The notes: a model not told the origin generated them from the letters alone. 64,000 bases of DNA from Rhizobacter sp. (GCA_025350965.1 JANXWV010000027.1:1-64000); one strand, 5' to 3'; positions 45,296-57,270 are shown, counted from the first letter of the stretch. Numbers and translations: made by a program.

Positions 45296-45907
45296 ATGAT
45301 GGTGCTTTACTCCGGAACGACCGACCCCTACTCGCACCGTTGCCGCTTCGTTCTGTTCGAAAAAGGAATGGACTTCGAGATTCGCGATGTCGACCTCTTC
45401 GCCAAGCCCGAAGACATCGCGCTGATGAACCCGTACAACGAAGTGCCGATCCTGGTCGAGCGCGACCTGATCCTGTACGAGTCGCACATCATCAACGAGT
45501 ACATCGACGAGCGCTTCCCGCACCCGCAGCTGATGCCCGGCGACCCGGTGGCGCGCGCCCGCGTTCGGCTGTTCCTGTTCAACTTCGAGAAGGAGCTGTT
45601 TGCGCACGTGAACATGCTCGAGTCTCGCGGCATGAAGGGCACAGACAAGCAACTGGAGAAGGCGCGTTCACAGATCCGCGACCGGCTGACCCAGCTCGCG
45701 CCGATCTTCCTCAAGAACAAATACATGCTGGGCGACGACTTTTCGATGCTCGATGTGGCCATCGCCCCGCTGCTGTGGCGCCTCGACTACTACGGCATCG
45801 ACATGTCGAAGAACGCCGTTCCCCTGTTGAAGTACGCCGAGCGCATTTTTTCGCGGCCGGCCTACATCGAGGCGCTGACGCCGTCCGAGAAAGTGATGCG
45901 CAAGTAA
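45296..45907 (+). CDS. sspA: Stringent starvation protein A (GST fold)
   Basis: 203 residues. Thioredoxin-like N-domain (MVLYSGTTDPYSHRCRFVLFEKGMDFEI, then NPYNEVPILVERDLILYESHIINEYIDERFPHP) and helical C-domain. It lacks the active Cys/Ser of real glutathione transferases, as SspA does. It binds RNA polymerase in enterics. Preceded by AAGGAG 8 bases before the ATG. It follows petC, and sspB follows 25 bases later, the standard betaproteobacterial order. Confidence 0.94.
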   Translation: MMVLYSGTTDPYSHRCRFVLFEKGMDFEIRDVDLFAKPEDIALMNPYNEVPILVERDLILYESHIINEYIDERFPHPQLMPGDPVARARVRLFLFNFEKELFAHVNMLESRGMKGTDKQLEKARSQIRDRLTQLAPIFLKNKYMLGDDFSMLDVAIAPLLWRLDYYGIDMSKNAVPLLKYAERIFSRPAYIEALTPSEKVMRK

Positions 45908-45932
45908 ACACGAAATTCACGACGCCTCGCAC

Positions 45933-46463
45933 GTGAGCATGCCGCCGATCGCACCCGCCACTTCGGGCACGTCCACCCGGCCGTACCTGATACGGGCCCT
46001 GCACGACTGGTGCACCGACAACGGCTTCACGCCGTATTTGGCGGTCTTCGTCGATGCCCGGGTGCAGGTGCCGATGGAGTACGTCAAGAACAACGAAATC
46101 GTTTTGAACGTCGGGTTCGAGGCCACGAGTGCCCTCAAGCTCGGCAACGAGGTGATCGAGTTCAAGGCGCGCTTCGGAGGGTCGTCGCGCGAGATCGTGG
46201 TGCCTATCGACCACGTGATCGCGATCTATGCGCGCGAGAACGGGCAAGGCATGGCGTTCCCGATGCCGACCGACGCGACCGCTCCCGCCGATGGCGCCGC
46301 GCTTCTCGCTGCAGCGGCGCCAGCGGCCGCCCCGCGCGGCCCTCGACTGGCGTTGACCGATGTGTCCGAGTCCAGTCAAGGCGCACCCAGCACGTCCGAC
46401 ACATCGCCGCCGCCACCCGAGCCCCCGACGGGCGGCCGGCCGTCGCTCAAGCGCGTCAAGTGA
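45933..46463 (+). CDS. sspB: ClpXP protease specificity-enhancing factor
   Basis: 176 residues from GTG 45933; ATG 45939 is two codons later and equally possible. The ssrA-tag binding domain begins RPYLIRALHDWCTDNGFTPYLAVFVD and continues with EIVLNVGFEATSALKLGNEVIEFKARFGG and VPIDHVIAIYARENGQGMAF. A Pro/Ser-rich linker follows and ends in the ClpX-docking tail RPSLKRVK. It delivers ssrA-tagged, stalled-ribosome products to ClpXP. Confidence 0.95.
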   Translation: MSMPPIAPATSGTSTRPYLIRALHDWCTDNGFTPYLAVFVDARVQVPMEYVKNNEIVLNVGFEATSALKLGNEVIEFKARFGGSSREIVVPIDHVIAIYARENGQGMAFPMPTDATAPADGAALLAAAAPAAAPRGPRLALTDVSESSQGAPSTSDTSPPPPEPPTGGRPSLKRVK

Positions 46464-46544
46464 TCGGCACCGGCCCTTCATGCACGAGGCGCCGCCTATA
46501 CTTTCATCGCTCGCGCGAGTTCAACCGCCTCGCGTTCAAGCCTT

Positions 46545-46620
46545 GCCGGCTTAGCTCAGTTGGTAGAGCACCCGCCTTGTAAGCGGAAGGTCATCAGTTC
46601 GATTCCGATAGCCGGCACCA
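46545..46620 (+). tRNA. tRNA-Thr (UGU anticodon)
   Basis: Cloverleaf of 76 bases with CCA encoded. Acceptor stem GCCGGCT pairs with AGCCGGC; D-loop has TAGCTCAGTTGGTAGAGCA; anticodon loop is CTTGTAA with anticodon TGT; T-loop is GGTTCGATTCC-like (AGTTCGATTCC). It reads ACA, and ACG by wobble. It stands alone downstream of sspB. Confidence 0.96.
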
Positions 46621-46845
46621 ACGTACCGCGCCCGATGTGACGCCCCATGGGCGGGTTGCAGCAGGCAAATACATTCGCTTGCAGACTGCCCCCCACAGGT
46701 TTGGGATGGGTTGCCGGCCTGTTTGGAAGCACTCTCGCGCTCGGCGATCGGCGGTCGGTCTCGTGACACTGCGAACCCCGCCTTTCGGACTCAGGGAGCG
46801 CGTTGCCGCGAGCCGGGTCGCCGAACATCACTTCGGGAGACTTCC

Positions 46846-47532
46846 ATGAGCCAAATGACACGGCACCTGATCGGGACGGCCGCCTTCTTCGCGTTGGCGA
46901 GCGTCGTGCACGCAGCGCCGATTCCTTCAGCCACGTCGTCCAGCGCCGGCGTTCCCCTGGACACCCCGTCATTGACCGGCTTCCAGACCACCGGCAACGA
47001 CATGGCCGGCTCGGTGGTCACGGTGCGCTTCGCCGACGGCAGCACCAGCAGCGCCGCGTGGGTGGCCGGTGGCGGCACGGCGGGCAGCGCGTCGACCGGA
47101 ATCTGGTCGCTGTCGCTCAACGGCGACAGCTTCAATACGCCCTGGCAACTCAAGAACATCGATGCCCAGACCATCGTCGGCTTCACCTTCGACGGCCTGC
47201 CCGGCAAGACGGTCTTCGACATTGTCAACGGTGACACGCTCAGCCCCGGCTCGGCCAATGGCAACCCGTTCGGCTCGGTGGACGGGCCGACATCGGTCAC
47301 GTTCGCCGATGGCGCCTACACGAATCAGGTGTTGATTGCCGGCACGTTCTATGGCGATCTGTACTCGCTGCTGGACGTGCAGTTCAAGGGCGGGTTGCGT
47401 GCTGGCGGCGCGGTGACGTTCATCGCCGATACCGACAGCATCGGGCTCCCGGTCCCCGAGCCTGAGACCTACGCGCTGATGCTGGCCGGTCTCGGCCTTG
47501 TCGCCTTCGTGGCACGCCGGCGTCGCACGTGA
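46846..47532 (+). CDS. PEP-CTERM sorting domain protein
   Basis: 228 residues. Sec signal (HLIGTAAFFALASVVHA), an all-beta extracellular domain with repeated Asp/Gly/Thr-rich strands (SVVTVRFADGSTSSAAWV, FTFDGLPGKTVFDIVNGD, AYTNQVLIAGTFYGDLYSLLDVQF), then the exosortase tag PVPEPETYALML, membrane stretch AGLGLVAFVA and RRRRT. Expected fate: export, recognition and cleavage by exosortase XrtA, release to the surface or matrix. Binding partner is unknown. The ATG has GGGAGA 6 bases upstream, and a strong terminator follows. No exosortase gene is in the window. Confidence 0.88.
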   Translation: MSQMTRHLIGTAAFFALASVVHAAPIPSATSSSAGVPLDTPSLTGFQTTGNDMAGSVVTVRFADGSTSSAAWVAGGGTAGSASTGIWSLSLNGDSFNTPWQLKNIDAQTIVGFTFDGLPGKTVFDIVNGDTLSPGSANGNPFGSVDGPTSVTFADGAYTNQVLIAGTFYGDLYSLLDVQFKGGLRAGGAVTFIADTDSIGLPVPEPETYALMLAGLGLVAFVARRRRT

Positions 47533-47556
47533 GTTCATGACACTGCCGTAGTCTGA

Positions 47557-47584
47557 GAACAAGGGGTCTTCAGGCCCCTTGTTC
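47557..47584. terminator. Rho-independent-type terminator hairpin
   Basis: Perfect 10-bp stem GAACAAGGGG / CCCCTTGTTC with an 8-base loop, 24 bases after the PEP-CTERM stop and before the convergent dciA-like gene. The stem carries the T-rich TTGTTC side, so it can serve both strands. Confidence 0.8.
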
Positions 47585-47605
47585 ACGGCGAGCCAGAAGC
47601 CGCCC

Positions 47606-47926
47606 TCATTGCACCTTGATTCGAATTGCGCTGACCGACCAACCGGCTTCTTGAAGCACGGCCTCCAGCCGAGGTTGCAGTTGGCGTAACTTGGCGGCCA
47701 CCGAAGCGTTGGCGGCGAGCAGCGACCAACCCGCCTCGTCCACCGGGCCGGGCTTCACGTGGGGTGCCAGAGCCGGTGGCAGAGTGGGCCGGATGGCATC
47801 GAATCGCGCGTTCGACTCGCGCATCAGCAGGCGGAGCCGAGCCAGCGGCTCGCTGCGTTGCAGGGCTTGCTGCAACCGCATGGCGTCGGGGGTTACGGGC
47901 GTCGGGGAGGGGCTCTTGAACTTCAC
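47606..47926 (-). CDS. DciA-like (DUF721) helicase-loader protein
   Basis: 106 residues. DUF721 pattern: LRLLMRESNARFDAIRPTLPPALAPHVKPGPVDEAGWSLLAANASVAAKLRQL then a final EAVLQEAGWSVSAIRIKVQ, the KH-like fold of the family. DciA loads the replicative helicase in bacteria that lack DnaC/DnaI loaders, and its gene is typically beside secA, as here (divergent, 239 bases). The shortness, about two thirds of the common length, reflects the missing disordered tail. Confidence 0.78.
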   Translation of the reverse strand: MKFKSPSPTPVTPDAMRLQQALQRSEPLARLRLLMRESNARFDAIRPTLPPALAPHVKPGPVDEAGWSLLAANASVAAKLRQLQPRLEAVLQEAGWSVSAIRIKVQ

Positions 47927-48165
47927 CGCGCCGAGTGTATCGACGCCGGCTTCGCTGCCCGGAAGCGCCCGCCCGACTGCTAAACTTCAAGGCTTTGCGA
48001 GTGATCGCCCGCTGTGCGCCCTTGCATTGACCGCCCGCGCCCGCAGTTCCAGGCCTGTAGATCGCGAACCGGTTGCCTGCAACAAAGAACTTCGCTCCGC
48101 GTTTCCCGCGACGATGGCCCACCCCAGCGGCCGCGCCGCTTCCCTGCTCCCAACCCACCCGCCGC

Positions 48166-50919
<2,754 letters not shown>

Positions 50920-51035
50920 GCGCTTGCCGTTGATCGTCTTCCGAATGCGGCGCGGCGGCGGCAGGTGAACAGCGGGGCCTTGGAGGCCCTTTTCCATGGC
51001 AATGGGTCGCCGTTGACACGGTATCCTCGACTGTT

Positions 51036-52814
51036 ATGAGCGGCGAGCCTTCATCCGAAGCGGGCGTTAGGCGCGAGTTGCTCGAGCTTGCGCTGCGCAA
51101 CTCTGCTCGCAGCGTGCTGTTGCAACTGGTGGCAGTCGGGGTGATCGTGGCGCTGGCGCTCAGCGTCCAGCACCTTGGTCCGGCGGTTGCGGTGGGCGTG
51201 ATCGGTGTGGCGGTGGCCGGCTGGCGGCTCACCATCTCGCGGGTCTATTCGGCGCCGGGGGCGCTGCCCGACACCCGCTTGCAGCGCATGCAATACGAGC
51301 TCGAGGGAAACGCGGCACTCGCGGGGCTCATGTGGGCCGTGTCTACGCTGACCATCTACCCCGTGCTGCCGGGCAACAACGGCACAGCGTATGTGGGCAT
51401 GGTGTTCGGTTCGATCACCGTGGCTGCGTTTTTCATGCCGCTTCTCGGCCGTTCATTCGTGATCCTGGTGACGATCCAGCTCGGCGCGCTCGTGCTGGCG
51501 TCGCTCATCATCCCGACGGTGCGTTCGTTGCCGCTGGCCATCCTGGCCGTGATCTTCGGTGTGACCCTGACCCGCGCCTCGCGCGAATTCAAGGCGACCG
51601 CCACCCGCGCCATCGAGCACAGCCACGAGGCCGATGCCGCCAACGCATCGCTGCTGCGCGCGAAGGAACTGGCGGAGGCCGCCAACGTGGCCAAGTCGCA
51701 GTTCCTCGCGACCATGAGCCACGAGATCCGCACACCGATGAACGGCGTACTCGGCGCGCTGGATCTTCTTCGCCGCTCCGACCTCGATCCCGAACAGCGC
51801 CGCCTGGTCCGCACGGCGGCATCGTCCGGTGCGTCACTGATGGCGATCCTGAATGACGTACTCGACCACTCCAAGATCGAGGCCGGCAAACTGTCGCTGC
51901 AGATGGCCCCGCTGTCGCTCCATGCGATGGCCGCGTCGGTCATTGCGCTGTTCCGCGCAAACGCCGACAGCAAGGGCTTGGTGCTCACGCTCGACCTCGA
52001 TCCTGATGTCGAAGAATGGGTGATCGGCGATGCGCAGCGCCTGAAGCAGGTGTTGCTGAACCTGGTTGGCAACGCGATCAAGTTCACCGAACGCGGCCGC
52101 GTGGTGCTGCGCGTGAGCCCGGCCGCCACGCGTGACGGCCAGGCCCGCGTGGCATTCGAGGTGAAAGACACGGGCATCGGCATGGCGCGCGAGTCGTTGG
52201 CCGACTTGTTCCAGCCTTTTCATCAGATCGACGGCACGCGCAGCCGGCGGCGCGGTGGCACCGGCCTGGGCCTGGCCATCAGCCAGCGCATCGTGCAGGC
52301 AATGGGCGCCGAGATTCAGGTCAAGACCGAGCCGGCCCGTGGCTCGCGCTTTCGGTTCGAGCTGGCGCTGCAGCCCGATCACAGTGACGACCATGCGGTG
52401 ATGGTCGATTCGGCACTCGGCGGCCTGGACAGCACCGTGCCGCTGCAGGGCAGGGTGCTGGTGGTCGAAGACAACGAGGTCAACCGCATGATCGCTCGCG
52501 ACGTGCTGCATTCGCTGGGCCTGACTGTTCTCGAAGCCTGCGATGGGGAGGAAGCGCTGGCGATGCTCGGGCGCCAGACCGTCGACCTCGTGTTGATGGA
52601 CTGCCAGATGCCCGTGATGGATGGCTATGCCGCCACCCGCGAGCTGCGCCGCCGCGAAGCCCGGCTGGGCCTTCGCCGGCTGCCCGTGCTGGCGTTGACG
52701 GCCGATGCGTTCGAGGAAGACGCCCAGCGCTCGCTGGAAGCCGGCATGGACGCTCACCTCGCCAAGCCCTACACCCGCGAACAGTTGCGCGAGCTGCTCA
52801 AGAACTGGCTTTGA
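51036..52814 (+). CDS. Membrane hybrid sensor histidine kinase with receiver domain
   Basis: 592 residues. N-terminal sensor region with about six hydrophobic helices (roughly 27-70, 92-110, 118-136, 140-160, 163-178) and almost no periplasmic domain, so it may sense something in or at the membrane. His[21 protein letters not shown] with phospho-His229. HATPase: NLVGNAIKF (Asn346), VKDTGIGMA (Asp379) and [12 protein letters not shown]-terminal receiver domain (about 472-592) has acceptor Asp522 in [12 protein letters not shown] and Lys577 in AKPYT. No HPt domain follows, so an outside HPt or a direct output partner is needed. It faces the RpfF-like gene (71 bases between stops). RpfC, the DSF sensor, has the same kinase-receiver order but adds an HPt; the membrane region here does not look like a clear copy. 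Confidence 0.92.
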   Translation: MSGEPSSEAGVRRELLELALRNSARSVLLQLVAVGVIVALALSVQHLGPAVAVGVIGVAVAGWRLTISRVYSAPGALPDTRLQRMQYELEGNAALAGLMWAVSTLTIYPVLPGNNGTAYVGMVFGSITVAAFFMPLLGRSFVILVTIQLGALVLASLIIPTVRSLPLAILAVIFGVTLTRASREFKATATRAIEHSHEADAANASLLRAKELAEAANVAKSQFLATMSHEIRTPMNGVLGALDLLRRSDLDPEQRRLVRTAASSGASLMAILNDVLDHSKIEAGKLSLQMAPLSLHAMAASVIALFRANADSKGLVLTLDLDPDVEEWVIGDAQRLKQVLLNLVGNAIKFTERGRVVLRVSPAATRDGQARVAFEVKDTGIGMARESLADLFQPFHQIDGTRSRRRGGTGLGLAISQRIVQAMGAEIQVKTEPARGSRFRFELALQPDHSDDHAVMVDSALGGLDSTVPLQGRVLVVEDNEVNRMIARDVLHSLGLTVLEACDGEEALAMLGRQTVDLVLMDCQMPVMDGYAATRELRRREARLGLRRLPVLALTADAFEEDAQRSLEAGMDAHLAKPYTREQLRELLKNWL

Positions 52815-52885
52815 CGAGCCCCGACACGCTCTGAAACGCCCTGACGGGTTCTGACAGATAGGGCTCGGGCCGGCCTGCCCGGTAG

Positions 52886-53830
52886 TCAGGTCAACGCGCC
52901 CCATTCGGTAATGCCGGTGCGCTCTTCGCCCCAGGCGCGGTCGAGTTCGATGCGCTTGATCTCCTCCACCGCGCCGTCGTGTGCGCCGCCCGCCTTGCGC
53001 ACCTGCGCGCGCGCCAGCCGCTCCATGAGCCGCAGGTCACGGTCGGTGAGTTGCATTGCCGCCCCGGTCCATTGGTTCACGATCTCCATCAGCGACTCGT
53101 GCGTGATCGGTGCCGCTTTGCGCCGCGCTTCCAGTGCGGCGAGCGTGCCACGCAGGCGCGGGTGCACCGCATGCAGCACGGTCTGGATGGCCTCTTCGCC
53201 CTCGCCGTCCTCGACCACCAGGTCCACCAGATGACGGCGCTGCAGCTGCTCGGCGGTGTACAAACGCCCGGACAGGATCATCTCGTTCGCGACCGCAAAA
53301 CTCGACTTGCGGATCGTGAAGTTCCACGCCCCCATGCCTGGGAACAGATTGAACAGCACCTCCGGGAAACCAGCCTGCGCGCTGCGCTCGAAGATGACCT
53401 TGTGGAACGGCATCACCGATTCCAGCCCGCCGCCCAGCGTGTCGCCCTGCACCAGCACCGTGGTGTGCACGCCGAGCTGCGAGGCGTTCTCCATCCACCA
53501 GACCAGGTCAACGCAGCGCCGGCCGTACAGGCTGAGCGATTCGATGTCGCGCGCGCGAATCAGCAACACGAACAGCGACAGGTCGCCGCCGAAGTTGAAG
53601 ACGCCCGGCACGTCGGACGTCATCACATAGTGCCGAACCAGACCGTTCGATTCCGCGATGTCGCTGAACACGCGCTGCAGCTCGGCCATCGCGGCCAGGC
53701 TGTAGCACTGAATCGGCTTCACGCAGGTGCTCACGCGCACCGCCGCCATCTCTTCGTTCCATTCAAGCCGGATGTACTTGTACGACCGGCTCATCATCAG
53801 GCGCAGATGCTCCCTGTTCGCATCGCTCAT
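52886..53830 (-). CDS. RpfF-like crotonase (DSF synthase family)
   Basis: 314 residues, enoyl-CoA hydratase fold. Against Xanthomonas RpfF from memory, the match runs from FNFGGDLSLF through VLVQGDTLGGGLE and GFPEVLFNLFPGMGAW to LMERLARAQVRKAG. RpfF's catalytic glutamates (Glu141, Glu161) correspond to Glu137 and Glu157 here, with the same 20-residue spacing. RpfF makes cis-2-unsaturated fatty acids (DSF signals) from acyl-ACP by dehydration and thioester hydrolysis. The protein has an extra 20 residues at each end. It overlaps the upstream diiron gene in ATGA (53827-53830). A substrate different from RpfF's is possible, since the family also includes unrelated-use members. Confidence 0.85.
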   Translation of the reverse strand: MSDANREHLRLMMSRSYKYIRLEWNEEMAAVRVSTCVKPIQCYSLAAMAELQRVFSDIAESNGLVRHYVMTSDVPGVFNFGGDLSLFVLLIRARDIESLSLYGRRCVDLVWWMENASQLGVHTTVLVQGDTLGGGLESVMPFHKVIFERSAQAGFPEVLFNLFPGMGAWNFTIRKSSFAVANEMILSGRLYTAEQLQRRHLVDLVVEDGEGEEAIQTVLHAVHPRLRGTLAALEARRKAAPITHESLMEIVNQWTGAAMQLTDRDLRLMERLARAQVRKAGGAHDGAVEEIKRIELDRAWGEERTGITEWGALT

Positions 53831-54474
53831 ATCGCGGCGAACATCGCGGTGAAATGGTGGAAGTTGACCAGTGCCGACTCGATGATGGCCTCGCGTGCGG
53901 CCTCGTCGGTGACCGTGTTGAGCACGGTGCGCAGTTCGGCCATGTGCTCGGTGTCCATCGTCGCGTGCGAGCTGATGAACGAGATGCCGCGCTCGCCTTC
54001 AAGCAACAGCGATTCGCGGATAGCCGATGCGAACGGCCCACCGTACACCGAGGCGATCACCTCCAGCGTGTACATCATGCCGAGCACCGAGCACGGGTGG
54101 CGGCGGTCGGCCGACCAGTAGTTGTAGCCGGTCAGCGCGAGCGTGTGCATCGAGGGCAGGTGCGCATGCGCGGCGGTGCGTTCCACGCCCACAGCGCCGA
54201 GGTCGTTGATGACCCATTCTTCATGCCCCGATTCCTCGTGCATGTGTTCGTACAGGAAGTAGCGCACCTGCGCCTGCGCGTCCGGCACACGGCTGGCAGC
54301 AGCAGCGCACACCGGGTTGAAGTGCCACACCACGTTGTAGAGCTCCAGCAGCAGTTGCCGGTACCGTGCCACGGCCATGCCATTGGCAACCGCGTCCAGC
54401 ACGACCGGGTGGGTTTCGAAAGCGCGCCGGGCTTCATCCGTGCGTGAGATCAGGTCAACGAAAAAGGGAAGCAT
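53827..54474 (-). CDS. Heme-oxygenase-like diiron oxidase (CADD/UndA-type)
   Basis: 215 residues, all-helical. Candidate metal ligands: Glu81/His84 in HEESGHEEW, Glu138 in YTLEVIA, and His170, Asp174, His177 in ISSHATMDTEHMAEL. The His-x3-Asp-x2-His spacing and the 32-residue distance from Glu138 to His170 match CADD-type ligands as I recall them. Proteins of this superfamily use a non-haem diiron site; UndA converts lauric acid to 1-undecene, and others oxidise amines or aromatics. The next gene is an RpfF-like enzyme, starting within its stop codon, so the substrate may be a fatty acid or acyl-ACP. Exact reaction unknown. Confidence 0.82.
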   Translation of the reverse strand: MLPFFVDLISRTDEARRAFETHPVVLDAVANGMAVARYRQLLLELYNVVWHFNPVCAAAASRVPDAQAQVRYFLYEHMHEESGHEEWVINDLGAVGVERTAAHAHLPSMHTLALTGYNYWSADRRHPCSVLGMMYTLEVIASVYGGPFASAIRESLLLEGERGISFISSHATMDTEHMAELRTVLNTVTDEAAREAIIESALVNFHHFTAMFAAI

Positions 54475-54663
54475 TCAGTCATCCAGGTGGGGTCATCGAT
54501 CGCCTCCAGTGAGTCTGAAGCCGGGTTTGGAGGCACTCGCAATCTAAGGCAATCGACCAGGGCAGGCCATACGAAGGCTTTACAGGGTCGCCGGATCACT
54601 GGGTCGGCCAACGCAGCCTGGCTTTCTACAATCAGCGACGCTCACACCTGACCGAGAACCCCC

Positions 54664-55893
54664 ATGCCCGTGAACCTGAACGCCCCCGACTCCGCTGCAT
54701 TGTTCGCCGTCCCCGGTGTCGAGATCGGCTGCGCGATGGCCGGCGTGCGCAAGGCGATGCGCCGCGACCTCACGGTGTTCACGCTCGCGCAGGGCAGTGC
54801 GGTCGCGGGCGTCTTCACGAGCAACCGCTTCTGCGCGGCGCCGGTGCAACTGTGCCGCGCGCACCTGGGCTCGGACGCCGCACCGCGCGCTATTCTCATC
54901 AACACCGGCAATGCGAACGCCGGCACCGGGCAAGACGGCCTCGATCGTGCCCGTGCCACCTGCGAAGCGTTGGCAGCGCTGCTGGGTTGCAGCCCGGCGC
55001 AAGTGCTGCCGTTCTCCACCGGCGTCATCATGGAAAGCCTACCGGCGGATCGCATCATCGCGGGCTTGCCTGCGGCGCTGGCCGACTGCGCGCCCAACCA
55101 CTGGGCGCAGGCGGCCGAGGCCATCATGACGACCGACACCCTGCCCAAGGCGGCGTCGCGGCAGGTGCAGATCGGCGGGCGAAAGGTCACCATCACCGGC
55201 ATCAGCAAGGGTGCCGGCATGATCCGCCCGAACATGGCGACGATGCTCGGCTTCGTGGCCACTGACGCGGTTGTTGCGCCGGCCTTGTTGCACGCGCTGG
55301 TCACACACGCGGCAGACGAGTCGTTCAACCGCATCACGATCGACGGCGACACCAGCACCAACGATTCGTTCGTGCTCGTTGCCACGCAACAGGCCGGCCA
55401 CGCCCCGATCACGCAGTTCGACACCGGTGATGGTGCGCTGCTGCGCGACGCCGTCGTGGCTGTCGCGCGGCAACTCGCGCAAGCCATCGTGCGTGACGGC
55501 GAGGGCGCGACGAAGTTCATCACCGTGCGCATCGACGGTGGGCGCGATGAGGCCGAGTGCAAGCAGGTGGCGTATGCGATTGCGCATTCACCCCTCGTAA
55601 AGACCGCGTTCTTCGCGAGCGACCCGAACCTCGGGCGCATCCTTGCGGCGGTTGGCTACGCTGGTATTGCCGACCTCGATCAGACCACCATCGACCTGTT
55701 TCTCGACGACGTTCACGTGGCGCTGCACGGCGGCCGCCACCCCGGCTATCGTGAGGAAGACGGCCAGCGCGTGATGAAGCAAAGCGAGATCACGGTGCGC
55801 GTCGACCTGCACCGCGGCCCGGCCAGCAGCACCGTGTGGACCTGCGACCTGAGCTACGACTACGTCAAGATCAACGCCGACTACCGCAGTTGA
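54664..55893 (+). CDS. argJ: Bifunctional glutamate N-acetyltransferase / N-acetylglutamate synthase
   Basis: Transfers acetyl from N-acetylornithine to glutamate, closing the arginine cycle. 409 residues. The self-cleavage site is [16 protein letters not shown] with nucleophile Thr193, dividing the protein into the usual alpha and beta chains. Others: [41 protein letters not shown] and [20 protein letters not shown] -10-like TACAAT lies at 54627-54632. Whether it also uses acetyl-CoA is not seen in the sequence. The last 13 bases overlap the ceramidase-like gene on the other strand. Confidence 0.97.
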   Translation: MPVNLNAPDSAALFAVPGVEIGCAMAGVRKAMRRDLTVFTLAQGSAVAGVFTSNRFCAAPVQLCRAHLGSDAAPRAILINTGNANAGTGQDGLDRARATCEALAALLGCSPAQVLPFSTGVIMESLPADRIIAGLPAALADCAPNHWAQAAEAIMTTDTLPKAASRQVQIGGRKVTITGISKGAGMIRPNMATMLGFVATDAVVAPALLHALVTHAADESFNRITIDGDTSTNDSFVLVATQQAGHAPITQFDTGDGALLRDAVVAVARQLAQAIVRDGEGATKFITVRIDGGRDEAECKQVAYAIAHSPLVKTAFFASDPNLGRILAAVGYAGIADLDQTTIDLFLDDVHVALHGGRHPGYREEDGQRVMKQSEITVRVDLHRGPASSTVWTCDLSYDYVKINADYRS

Positions 55894-56681
55894 CGCGCCG
55901 TGCGGATCGCGGCGCGCAGCAGGCACAGCGCGGCGATTGCCGCGAGCAGGTGCTTGAGCGTGTGGCCGCTGACGAAACCCGTCGCGTCGAACAGGCACCG
56001 GTCCGCCAGTTCCATCAACTTTGCGGCGGCGTACAGGCCCAGCACGGACCACCACGTCGCATCGGGCAACCCGCCAGTGCCGCGCACCGGCAAGTTCAGC
56101 CACAGCGCAATGGGCACCAGCAGCATCGGCAGGAACTGCACGAACAGGTAGGGCCGCAAATCACCCACACCGTGCTGCTCGGTGAACCACCACCACGCCA
56201 CGCTGGCGCTCGCTAGCACCGTGGCCGAGCACAGCGCTGGCACCGAGGCGCAGCGGGCATCGACCCGTTCGGCGAAGAACGCACACAGCAGTGCGCCACA
56301 CGCCCCGGCGATGGGCAGCCGGTCGGCCACCAGCAGCCGGTTGCCGGGCGCCCAGTGGTACGCGGCCGAGCCGAACGCCGTGGCGACCAGGGCTGCGCTG
56401 AACAGCCGCCACGCAGCGAAGCCCTTCGTGCGCCGCAGCGCCAGCCACGCCCAGGTGCCGATCAGAGCGAAGGGCAGGTTGCTCAACACGTTCTCGGCGT
56501 TCGGCAGGCCGAGCAAGCCGCGTGCGTCGGCAAACGCGTGATAGCTCGCCCACTGGGCCACCGGGCCGTGCGCCGCGAGGGCCGCCGCGAGCAACAGGGC
56601 GGCAAGGGCCAGCGCGCGCGGGCCGGATTCGCGGAGGGCGGTGGGCGACGGGTTGGTGTGCGGGCTGGGCATGTCAGGCAT
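55881..56681 (-). CDS. Ceramidase/CREST-like integral membrane protein
   Basis: 266 residues with about seven hydrophobic helices. Spaced polar residues fit the CREST metal-hydrolase pattern: SAAYHW (Ser and His), VADRLPIA (Asp) and [11 protein letters not shown] (His-x3-His). This is the arrangement of alkaline ceramidases and their bacterial relatives. Substrate unknown; ceramide itself is unlikely in most betaproteobacteria, and other lipid amides are possible. Start 56681 or 56672 (adjacent ATGs); the frame is open far upstream without similarity. Convergent overlap of 13 bases with argJ. Confidence 0.72.
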   Translation of the reverse strand: MPDMPSPHTNPSPTALRESGPRALALAALLLAAALAAHGPVAQWASYHAFADARGLLGLPNAENVLSNLPFALIGTWAWLALRRTKGFAAWRLFSAALVATAFGSAAYHWAPGNRLLVADRLPIAGACGALLCAFFAERVDARCASVPALCSATVLASASVAWWWFTEQHGVGDLRPYLFVQFLPMLLVPIALWLNLPVRGTGGLPDATWWSVLGLYAAAKLMELADRCLFDATGFVSGHTLKHLLAAIAALCLLRAAIRTARQLR

Positions 56682-56926
56682 GCGGAGGGCCTCGAAATGT
56701 TGCGAAGGTCTGCATCGTGGCGTTCGCCCCCGCATGCTTGCAAGCGTGTGTCGGCCCGGGCGCACCCTGCGCACCTGTGGGTATCGCGAACCGGCACCGG
56801 CCCGGCGGCCATGGTGGCGGCGCGCGTGGATGCGGCGCAACGCGACGGGCGCATGTGCGTCGTTAGGTGCTTGCTCCAGCCCTGCCGGCACTGCTAGGAT
56901 CATTCTTTGTCATTAATTCGACGCCC

Positions 56927-57130
56927 ATGAACACCACTCCCTTCCGCTACCCTGCCGCGCTCCTCGCAGCGGTCGGCGTTGGCACGGTCGGGTGCGATTC
57001 CGGTGTCGCGCTCGGCCTCGCCGTGGTGGATGCCAACCGACCTGCAGGGCTTACCGCCCACATGGCCCACCCGGCCTCGGCGGCCGGCTCCGCAGGCGGG
57101 CTGGTCAAACAGCTGATCGCCACGCACTAG
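56927..57130 (+). CDS. Possible small exported protein
   Basis: A 67-residue frame starting MNTTPFRYPAALLAAVGVGTVGC, which looks like a short signal ending in a Cys, though the lipobox is poor (Thr at -3). The rest is Ala/Gly-rich (SAAGSAGGLVKQLIATH). There is no good ribosome-binding site. The frame is followed by a structured two-tier hairpin, which favours a real transcript. I do not recognise a family. Confidence 0.3.
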   Translation: MNTTPFRYPAALLAAVGVGTVGCDSGVALGLAVVDANRPAGLTAHMAHPASAAGSAGGLVKQLIATH

Positions 57131-57145
57131 CCTCTCGGCTTTCGC

Positions 57146-57189
57146 TTCCGACCGAAGCGTCCGCTGAGTCATCAGCGGAAGGGTCGGAA
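57146..57189 (+). terminator. Two-tier hairpin before the MFS gene
   Basis: Outer arms TTCCGACC / GGTCGGAA enclose a second perfect stem TCCGCTGA-GTCA-TCAGCGGA, with short linkers (6 and 2 bases) between the tiers. It lies 15 bases after the small exported-protein frame and about 80 bases before the transporter start. It could end the small transcript or act in the transporter's leader. Confidence 0.55.
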
Positions 57190-57270
57190 CACCCCCCTCT
57201 CTTCGCTGCCCCCGGGCCCAGTGCCCACGAGCACCTACCCGGCGCTCGCGACAGAAGAAGGTGAGAGACC

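Noticed and set aside
45296-45907. Reading sspA as an active glutathione transferase
   Set aside because: The thiol-site residue is absent and the gene is followed by sspB, the usual SspA context.
52815-52867. Terminator between the hybrid kinase and the crotonase (CGAGCCC ... GGGCTCG)
   Set aside because: The arms are 7 bases with a 39-base loop, too weak to call.
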